NCBI GenBank assembly: GCA_002343425.1
Contig: DDSO01000026.1
Location: 38,767 to 58,337, forward strand
DNA from: Brevundimonas sp. UBA2388
GTDB taxonomy: Bacteria; Pseudomonadota; Alphaproteobacteria; Caulobacterales; Caulobacteraceae
Length of the DNA stretch: 19,571 nucleotides
Reading direction: 5' to 3'
Shown here: one piece after another, positions 15,067 through 19,571 of the stretch
How positions within the stretch are numbered: the stretch's first letter is position 1
Layout of the letters: every line of letters begins with the position of its first letter
Program-made: the position numbers and the translations under genes
Notes under the pieces: generated by a model
The model's database searches: none
Told to the model about the DNA's origin: nothing
Seen by the model: the letters and a program-made list of their open reading frames with translations, nothing else

Positions 15067-15354
15067 ATGTTGCAAGAGCGACGCCTTAATAATCGAGGCG
15101 AACAATACGTGGTCGGGCCGACGGGCACTCCCCTGACGCTGCACGACCTTCCCCCGGCCAATACGGACCGCTGGGTGATCCGCCGTAAGGCGGAGGTCGT
15201 GGCCGCCGTGCGTGGCGGACTGATCAGTCTGGAAGATGCGCTCGCGCGCTATCGTCTGACGGCCGAGGAATTCCTCGCCTGGCAGAAGGCGATTGACAAA
15301 TGGGGCATGCAGGGCCTGCGCACGACGCGCATCCAGCACTACGGCCGCCCGTAA
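15067..15354 (+). CDS. sciP: CtrA inhibitor SciP (DUF1153 family)
   Basis: A 95-residue small helix-turn-helix protein, full length for the family. In Caulobacter SciP binds CtrA and stops it activating its targets after flagellar and division genes have been switched on, so it times the swarmer-cell transcription programme. The family core is intact: YVVGPTGTPLTLHDLPPANT, then RWVIRRKAEVVAAVRGGLIS, then ARYRLTAEEFLAWQKAIDKWG. ATG at 15067 is chosen because GAGG at 15054-15057 lies nine bases upstream. An in-frame ATG at 15052 adds five residues (MRHKP) but would sit close to the expected transcription start. The gene lies after flgE as in Caulobacter, is preceded by a CtrA box, and ends at a strong terminator. 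Confidence 0.93.
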   Translation: MLQERRLNNRGEQYVVGPTGTPLTLHDLPPANTDRWVIRRKAEVVAAVRGGLISLEDALARYRLTAEEFLAWQKAIDKWGMQGLRTTRIQHYGRP

Positions 15355-15375
15355 GGCGACTGCTCCGACGAGATC

Positions 15376-15405
15376 ACGGCCGCTCCCGGCGACGGGGGCG
15401 GCCGT
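15376..15405 (+). terminator. intrinsic terminator after sciP
   Basis: ACGGCCGC (15376-15383) pairs with GCGGCCGT (15398-15405). Inside it T84-G97 and CCCG/CGGG extend the stem to about 13 pairs, closed by a GCGA tetraloop of the stable GNRA type. A T-containing tail (TGTCGTTT) follows. It starts 22 bases after the sciP stop and separates sciP from mnmA. Confidence 0.8.
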
Positions 15406-15459
15406 TGTCGTTTCCGGCAGGCCTCGAAATCGCGCCGCTTTCGCACTACATGGCGGCCC

Positions 15460-16659
15460 ATGACCCTCATTGAGGACATCTGCCCGGTTCCGACCATCGC
15501 CCGCACCGACATGGATGCGGCGGTCGAGTCCGCGCGCGCGGCGGTCGGGCTGCCGGTGGGGTCGCGCGTCGTGGCCGCCATGTCGGGCGGGGTGGACTCC
15601 ACGGTCGTCGCCGCCCTGCTGCACAAGGCGGGTTATGATGTCGTCGGGGTGACGCTTCAACTCTACGACCATGGCGCGGCGCTGAAGAAGAAGGGCGCCT
15701 GCTGCGCCGGTCAGGATATCCACGACGCCCGGCTGGCGGCCGAGATGCTGGGCATCCCCCACTATGTCCTCGATTACGAAAGCCGGTTCCGGGACGCGGT
15801 GATCGACCAGTTCGCCGACTCCTATCTGGCGGGCCAGACGCCGGTGCCCTGCATCCGCTGCAATCAGACGGTCAAATTCCGCGACCTGCTGGACGTCGCC
15901 CGTGATCTGGGGGCCGAGGCCATGGCCACGGGCCACTATGTCCGGCGCTCGGTCGTCGACGGCCGGGCCCAGATGCGCAAGGCGGTCGATCACTCGCGCG
16001 ACCAGTCCTATTTCCTGTTCGCCACCACGGCGCAGCAGCTCGACTATCTGCGGTTCCCGCTGGCCGATCTGGAGAAGCCCCAGGTGCGCGGCGTCGCGGC
16101 CGAACTGGGCCTGCGCATCGCCGCCAAGCCGGACAGCCAGGACATCTGTTTCGTGCCCAACGGCGACTATCGCACCCTGATCGACAAGCTGCGGCCGCAG
16201 GGTCGCGAGGCGGGCGAGATCGTGCACATGGACGGCCGGGTGCTCGGTGGCCATGCGGGCATCACCGACTACACGATCGGCCAGCGCCGCGGCCTCAACG
16301 TCGCCGTGGGGGAGCCCCTGTTCGTGACCCGGCTCGATCCGGTCAAGCGCCATGTCATCGTCGGCCCGCGCGAGGCCCTGCTGACGGCGTCCCTGACGCT
16401 GGACGAGACCAACTGGCTGGGCGACGAGGCCTCGATCGAGGCGGCGGCCGAGGCCGGCGCGCCGGTGCTGGCCCGCGTCCGCTCGACCCGTCCGCCCTCC
16501 CCGGCGCGCCTGTCGATGGTCGAAGGGGCCGTCGCCGTGACCTTCGCCTCGGGCGAGGAAGGCGTGGCCCCCGGACAGGCCTGCGCCCTCTATGACCCGG
16601 CCGATCCCGATCGGCTGCTGGGCGGCGGCTTCATCAAGACGACCGCCGCCGTTGTCTGA
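15460..16659 (+). CDS. mnmA: tRNA-specific 2-thiouridylase MnmA
   Basis: A 399-residue enzyme that thiolates uridine-34 of Lys, Glu and Gln tRNAs, using ATP to adenylate the base and a persulfide sulfur donor. The PP-loop SGGVDS is at residues 42-47. The catalytic Cys pair corresponds to Cys134 (in [11 protein letters not shown]) and Cys230 (in DSQDICFV). ATGHYVRR at about 156-163 and the GQRRGL segment are further family blocks; the C-terminal beta-barrel domain ends in GGGFIKT. The start is ATG at 15460 with only a weak purine-rich site; about 40 N-terminal residues precede the PP-loop, longer than in E. coli but usual in alphaproteobacteria. It follows the sciP terminator, so it needs its own promoter, which I cannot place. 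The hemerythrin-like gene overlaps its end. Confidence 0.96.
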   Translation: MTLIEDICPVPTIARTDMDAAVESARAAVGLPVGSRVVAAMSGGVDSTVVAALLHKAGYDVVGVTLQLYDHGAALKKKGACCAGQDIHDARLAAEMLGIPHYVLDYESRFRDAVIDQFADSYLAGQTPVPCIRCNQTVKFRDLLDVARDLGAEAMATGHYVRRSVVDGRAQMRKAVDHSRDQSYFLFATTAQQLDYLRFPLADLEKPQVRGVAAELGLRIAAKPDSQDICFVPNGDYRTLIDKLRPQGREAGEIVHMDGRVLGGHAGITDYTIGQRRGLNVAVGEPLFVTRLDPVKRHVIVGPREALLTASLTLDETNWLGDEASIEAAAEAGAPVLARVRSTRPPSPARLSMVEGAVAVTFASGEEGVAPGQACALYDPADPDRLLGGGFIKTTAAVV

Positions 16660-17218
16660 CGGGCCCGGCGACGCGCTCGCCTCGCGCACCGGCCTGCCCA
16701 CCGGGTTCCGCTATCTGCTGGAGCAGTTCCCCCGCGACCGCTGGACCTCGAAGCTCGACGAGACCGCCGCCTTCTGGCTGCAGATGCACGGCAGCTTTCG
16801 CGGCCATCAGGCCCACATGGACGGCCTCGTCGGGCAGTGGCGGGCGAACGGCGACCTGACAGCCCTGCACCGCCAACTGATTCCGGCGCTTCAGTCCTTC
16901 CTGCAGCATCTCGATGGCCACCACCGGATCGAGAGCGGCCAGTATTTCCCGATGATGCGGACGATAGAACCAAAGATCGGCGCGGGCATCGACCTGCTCG
17001 ACCGCGACCACGACGCCATCCACGAGGCGCTGGAAACGCTTTTCAAGGGCGGACTGGCCTTCCATCAGGCAGTGATGGGCGCCGCCCCGGACGCCGGCGA
17101 CAAGGCCGCCCGCCTGTCCGACCTGATCGAGGCCGGCGCCCGGCCCTTGCTGCGCCATCTGGACGACGAGGAGGACATCGTCATCCCCCTGATCCAGCTG
17201 CGCGGCCTGCACGGCTAG
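16652..17218 (+). CDS. hemerythrin HHE domain-containing protein
   Basis: A 188-residue four-helix-bundle protein with the iron-ligand pattern of hemerythrin-like proteins: His in the first helix region ([12 protein letters not shown]), HHRIE (HxxxE) followed by [16 protein letters not shown] (HxxxH), and a final RHLDDEED. Such proteins bind a di-iron site and sense or bind O2, NO or oxidants; the specific role here is unknown. In several relatives I recall HYFP, so the Gln in QYFP may be a difference. The best start is TTG at 16652, overlapping the mnmA stop by eight bases; an ATG at 16592 would add 20 residues that merely read through mnmA in another frame. Neither has a clear ribosome site, so coupling to mnmA translation is likely. 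It ends tail-to-tail with the thioesterase gene. Confidence 0.85.
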   Translation: MSDGPGDALASRTGLPTGFRYLLEQFPRDRWTSKLDETAAFWLQMHGSFRGHQAHMDGLVGQWRANGDLTALHRQLIPALQSFLQHLDGHHRIESGQYFPMMRTIEPKIGAGIDLLDRDHDAIHEALETLFKGGLAFHQAVMGAAPDAGDKAARLSDLIEAGARPLLRHLDDEEDIVIPLIQLRGLHG

Positions 17219-18051
17219 CCGCGGGTGGGCAACAGTTTCCGGCGCTGACGCACCAGCGCCAGCGGCCGACCGTCCAGCCCATGCGCTACCCCGTCCTCGA
17301 CCGCCCAGCCGCCGCCGACGTCCCGGCTTGTGAAGTGGAACCAGGCCCACCCATCCGACGACGTGTCCGGTGTCAGTTCGGTGAGCAGGTCGGCGCGCAG
17401 GTCAACGCTGGCGGAGATGTTCGGCGGGGCCGGGAAGGCCGTGAAATAGGTCGGGTACAGGCCATCCAGCAGGAACAGCAGCCGCGCCTCGTCCAGCGGC
17501 GCGCCGTCGATGGTCCGCATCCAGCAGCCGAGTTCGGGCGTTCGGCCGGCGTTCTCACCGAACAGTTTCGGCCCCGAGACGAAGCGATGGTCGATGTGTC
17601 GGGTGAACCAGGGGCCGAAGGCGGGATCGAGGGGCGTCGGATCAAGGTCCTTCACCGGCGGGGGCGACGCTGTCAGGGGCGTCAGCACCGGGCCGGTAAC
17701 GTCGCGGCCATATGTGCCGAGCGCCTGGATGGCGGGCCGGTCGCCCTGTCCGCCGATGACCGAGGCATAGGCGACGTTGCGGCCGCCGCGGTTCATGGTC
17801 GGGGTAAAGACCGCGTCCTCGAAACGGGCGGCGGCCAGGTACTGGACGGTCAGCGATTGCAGCGGGGTCTCGATGCCGAGCCCTTGCCGCATGGCGCCGG
17901 CGGCGAGCGCCGCCATCAGGCCGCCAAAGGGCGCGCCGCGTTCCTGCGGCGCCGACTGGGGGGCATTGGAAAAGCCGCCGGTCAGCCGGGCCGTCAGACC
18001 GCCGGCGCCGTCGTTCTTCAGTGCCAGGGCTTCGGCGAGGGTCTGGGTCAT
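17215..18051 (-). CDS. TesB-like acyl-CoA thioesterase domain protein
   Basis: A 278-residue protein resembling double-hotdog (TesB-like, 4HBT_3) acyl-CoA thioesterases, which hydrolyse acyl-CoA to free acid and CoA. Visible features are GGFSNAPQSAPQERGAPFGG, then LMAALAAGAMRQGLG, in the first hotdog; a LQSLTVQYLAAARFEDAVF strand pair; GGRNVAYASVIGGQGDRPAI; and in the second half LLFLLDGLYPTYFTAFP and a WAWFHFTSRDVGGGWAVEDG strand-turn-strand. ATG at 18051 (MTQTLAEALAL) is chosen; the frame stays open to 18231, but the extra 60 residues are Arg/Pro-rich, unlike any domain, and overlap the divergent regulator. No strong ribosome site is visible. The last base pairs of the stop are shared with the hemerythrin gene. 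Substrate chain length cannot be predicted. Confidence 0.83.
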   Translation of the reverse strand: MTQTLAEALALKNDGAGGLTARLTGGFSNAPQSAPQERGAPFGGLMAALAAGAMRQGLGIETPLQSLTVQYLAAARFEDAVFTPTMNRGGRNVAYASVIGGQGDRPAIQALGTYGRDVTGPVLTPLTASPPPVKDLDPTPLDPAFGPWFTRHIDHRFVSGPKLFGENAGRTPELGCWMRTIDGAPLDEARLLFLLDGLYPTYFTAFPAPPNISASVDLRADLLTELTPDTSSDGWAWFHFTSRDVGGGWAVEDGVAHGLDGRPLALVRQRRKLLPTRG

Positions 18052-18078
18052 GCCGTGTCGATATCTTGGAGGAAAGGC

Positions 18079-18104
18079 GGGCGGAAGCGGGGAGGCTTCC
18101 GCCC
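18079..18104 (-). other. perfect 10-bp hairpin in the thioesterase leader
   Basis: GGGCGGAAGC (18079-18088) and GCTTCCGCCC (18095-18104) are perfect inverted repeats with a six-base loop. On the minus strand the hairpin lies 27 bases before the thioesterase ATG and is followed by CCTTTCC. It could be a leader terminator/attenuator, the 3' end of a small RNA, or a translation-control hairpin. Function is not established. Confidence 0.55.
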
Positions 18105-18143
18105 GAAGTCGAGGAATCCGGAAACGCCGCGGCGCGTCCGTAG

Positions 18144-18171
18144 CTAAACAAGACTGACCTAGTCCGTTTAG
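18144..18171. promoter_or_regulatory. nested dyad CTAAAC/GTTTAG with GACT/AGTC
   Basis: CTAAAC (18144-18149) mirrors GTTTAG (18166-18171), and inside it GACT (18152-18155) mirrors AGTC (18161-18164). The dyad is centred in the 169-bp gap between the divergent thioesterase and HxlR genes. Dyads like this are typical operators for dimeric winged-helix regulators, and the adjacent HxlR protein is the obvious candidate. Confidence 0.5.
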
Positions 18172-18172
18172 A

Positions 18173-18191
18173 TTGGCAACCCTCTTGCCAA
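18173..18191. promoter_or_regulatory. TTGGCAA-N5-TTGCCAA palindrome upstream of the HxlR gene
   Basis: A perfect 7-bp inverted repeat with a five-base spacer, 30-48 bases before the HxlR start codon and two bases from the dyad at 18144-18171. It is well placed for autoregulation of the HxlR gene and control of the divergent thioesterase. The binding protein is inferred. Confidence 0.5.
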
Positions 18192-18220
18192 AAGGCTGAC
18201 GCGGGGTCACGTTCGTCCGT

Positions 18221-18724
18221 ATGGGACGCACCGCAGACTATTCTCGACAGAGCTGTTCGATCGCCGCCACCCTCGAGGTCATCGGCGATCCGTGGACCCT
18301 GCTGGTCATTCGGGACGCCTTCAACGGCGTCAGCCGGTTCGAGCAGTGGCAGGAACGGCTGGGTGTCGCCCGCAATGTGCTGGCGGCCCGGCTCAAGAGC
18401 CTGGTCCAGCATGGCGTGCTCGAACCCCAGCTCTATTCCGAGCGCCCGCCCCGCAATGAGTATGTCCTGACCGCCAAGGGCAAGGACCTGTACGGGGTGC
18501 TGGTCACCCTGCACGGCTGGGGCGCCAAACACGTCTACGGCGATGCGGATTCCGGCGTCTCCATGATGCACAAGACCTGCGGCCACGACCTGGCCCCGCG
18601 GATCGCCTGCGGTCATTGCAACGAGATCGTCAAACCGCGCGACATCGTGCTGACCCGGGCCGAGAACCGGCCGACGGTCGGCGAGATGATGCCGCGGGAA
18701 CGGGCCGACGAAGAGGCCGCCTGA
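18221..18724 (+). CDS. HxlR family winged-helix transcriptional regulator
   Basis: A 167-residue DNA-binding regulator. Residues about 12-100 are the HxlR domain: CSIAATLEVIGDPWTLLVIRDA with the conserved Cys12, the recognition-helix region FEQWQERLGVARNVLAARLKSL, and the wing in PPRNEYVLTAKGKDL. HxlR proteins bind as dimers and often respond to oxidants or electrophiles. Beyond the usual length there is a C-terminal tail with MHKTCGHDLAPRIACGHCNEI, in which Cys120, His122, Cys130 and Cys133 are arranged like a small metal site. The start is ATG at 18221; the ribosome site is weak. The gene is divergent from the thioesterase, with two palindromes between them, and precedes an acetyl-CoA acetyltransferase gene on the same strand, so it may control fatty-acid or acyl-CoA genes on either side. 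Confidence 0.9.
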   Translation: MGRTADYSRQSCSIAATLEVIGDPWTLLVIRDAFNGVSRFEQWQERLGVARNVLAARLKSLVQHGVLEPQLYSERPPRNEYVLTAKGKDLYGVLVTLHGWGAKHVYGDADSGVSMMHKTCGHDLAPRIACGHCNEIVKPRDIVLTRAENRPTVGEMMPRERADEEAA

Positions 18725-18731
18725 GCCTCTT
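18711..18731 (+). terminator. possible hairpin terminator at the HxlR gene end
   Basis: AAGAGGC (18711-18717) and GCCTCTT (18725-18731) form a 7-bp stem whose seven-base loop contains the TGA stop; GCCTTTCCC follows. The stem is short and the T-tract poor, so termination may be partial. Confidence 0.4.
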
Positions 18732-18793
18732 GCCTTTCCCTGCATAGCGGCCCATCCAGCCGCGCAATTCCTCCTGCCAAGGGTAGATTTTCC

Positions 18794-19571
18794 ATGTCCG
18801 ATCCCGTCGTCATCGTCTCTTTCGCCCGCACGCCGATGGGCGGCTTCCAGGGCGCCCTGTCCGGCGTCAAGGCGACCGAGCTGGGTGCCACCGCGGTCCG
18901 GGCCGCGGTCGAGCGCGCCGGGGTCTCCGCGGACAAGGTCGAGCAGATCTACATGGGCTGCGTCCTGCCGGCCGGCCTGGGTCAGGCTCCGGCGCGCCAG
19001 GCCGCCATCGGCGCGGGCCTCGGCCAGCATGTCGAGGCGACCACGGTCAACAAGATGTGCGGCTCAGGCCTGCAGGCCGTGATGATGGCCTCGGACGCCC
19101 TGCTGGCCGGCAGCGCCGACGTCATCGTCGCCGGCGGCATGGAGTCGATGTCCGGCGCCCCCTATCTGATGACCAAGCACCGCGGCGGCGCCCGGATCGG
19201 CCACGATGTCATCGTCGACAGCATGTACATGGACGGGCTGGAGGACGCCTACACGCCAGGCAAGCTGATGGGCGCCTTCGCCGAGGACTCGGCGCGGACC
19301 TATCAGTTCACGCGCGAGGCCCAGGACGAATATGCGCTGGAGAGCCTGAGCCGCGCCCTGGAGGCCATCGCCTCGGGCGCCTTCAAGGCCGAGATCACGC
19401 CGGTCGAGGTGACCGGCCGCAAGGGGGTCGTTACGGTCACCGAGGATGAACAGCCCGGCAAGGCCATGCCGGAGAAGATCCCGACGCTGAAGCCCGCCTT
19501 CTCGAAGGACGGCACCATCACCGCCGCCAACGCCAGCTCGATCTCGGACGGCGCCGCGGCGCTGGTGCTGA
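18794..19571 (+). CDS. acetyl-CoA C-acetyltransferase (thiolase), 3' truncated by window end
   Basis: The first 259 residues of a thiolase-superfamily enzyme, which interconverts two acetyl-CoA with acetoacetyl-CoA (or cleaves 3-ketoacyl-CoA). The family total is about 390 residues. Diagnostic features are the start VVIVSFARTPMGGFQGALSG, the catalytic Cys89 in NKMCGSGLQAVMMA, the VIVAGGMESMSGAPYL block at about 112-127, and ANASSISDGAAALVL at the window end. The downstream GHP and CGGG active-site motifs lie outside. ATG at 18794 is preceded by AAGGG at 18779-18783. The sequence fits biosynthetic AtoB/PhaA-type thiolases better than FadA, but the distinction needs the missing part. The HxlR gene lies 69 bases upstream on the same strand. 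Confidence 0.93.
   Translation, partial: MSDPVVIVSFARTPMGGFQGALSGVKATELGATAVRAAVERAGVSADKVEQIYMGCVLPAGLGQAPARQAAIGAGLGQHVEATTVNKMCGSGLQAVMMASDALLAGSADVIVAGGMESMSGAPYLMTKHRGGARIGHDVIVDSMYMDGLEDAYTPGKLMGAFAEDSARTYQFTREAQDEYALESLSRALEAIASGAFKAEITPVEVTGRKGVVTVTEDEQPGKAMPEKIPTLKPAFSKDGTITAANASSISDGAAALVL

Noticed and set aside
16592..16651. Hemerythrin gene start at ATG 16592
   Set aside because: The 20 extra residues are only the alternate frame of mnmA coding sequence. TTG at 16652 overlapping the mnmA stop is more economical, though not proven.
15049..16701. A 550-codon open frame on the minus strand opposite sciP and mnmA
   Set aside because: It covers two confidently assigned genes and has antisense-type composition.
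18052..18231. N-terminal extension of the thioesterase to a start at 18231
   Set aside because: The extra 60 residues are Arg/Pro-rich, cover both palindromes and the leader hairpin, and overlap the HxlR start. ATG at 18051 begins right at the domain.
17642..19030. A 462-codon minus-strand frame across the HxlR and thiolase genes
   Set aside because: It crosses two plus-strand genes, a divergent promoter region and part of the thioesterase gene in another frame; no recognisable domain.

Overview
The window is GC-rich chromosomal DNA, almost certainly from an alphaproteobacterium of the Caulobacteraceae (Brevundimonas or Caulobacter-like). The reasons are a SciP cell-cycle regulator directly downstream of flgE with a CtrA-type box in front of it, sigma-54 type flagellar promoters, an alphaproteobacterial LexA box (GTTC-N7-GTTC) and several GANTC sites. 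It reads as ordinary chromosome; I see no insertion sequences, phage genes, CRISPR arrays, rRNA or tRNA genes.

Layout. Positions 1-448 hold the 3' end of a 3-oxoacid CoA-transferase subunit B gene. Positions 599-1444 encode an unrecognised helical protein. Positions 1461-4934 (minus) form a four-gene, translationally coupled MCE/Mla-type lipid-transport operon: STAS-MlaE fusion permease, MlaF-like ATPase, MlaD-like MCE protein and auxiliary lipoprotein. Positions 5052-7724 (minus) form a two-gene DNA repair/modification operon: a radical SAM protein ending in a sliding-clamp-like motif, then a DUF4130/TIGR03915-type domain fused to a UdgX-type uracil-DNA glycosylase. A LexA box sits two bases upstream of the first ATG.

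Positions 7786-15354 are a flagellar hook cluster. flgK-flgL (minus) and fliK-flgD-flgE (plus) diverge from a 408-bp control region with one sigma-54 promoter facing each way. sciP follows flgE with its own CtrA box and a strong terminator. Next come mnmA (tRNA 2-thiouridylase), a hemerythrin-like protein, a TesB-like acyl-CoA thioesterase (minus), a divergent HxlR-type regulator with candidate operator palindromes, and the 5' end of an acetyl-CoA acetyltransferase gene running off the window.

How the parts work together. The flagellar genes make hook, hook cap, hook-length control and hook-filament junction proteins, and SciP would restrain CtrA after that programme is started. The radical SAM/UdgX pair looks like an SOS-induced, clamp-associated DNA-damage module and is the most interesting system here. 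The radical SAM/TIGR03915 pairing and its fusion to uracil-DNA glycosylase are known from comparative genomics, but the biochemical role of the pair is, to my knowledge, not established. The LexA box and the C-terminal QLSLF are direct sequence clues to that role.
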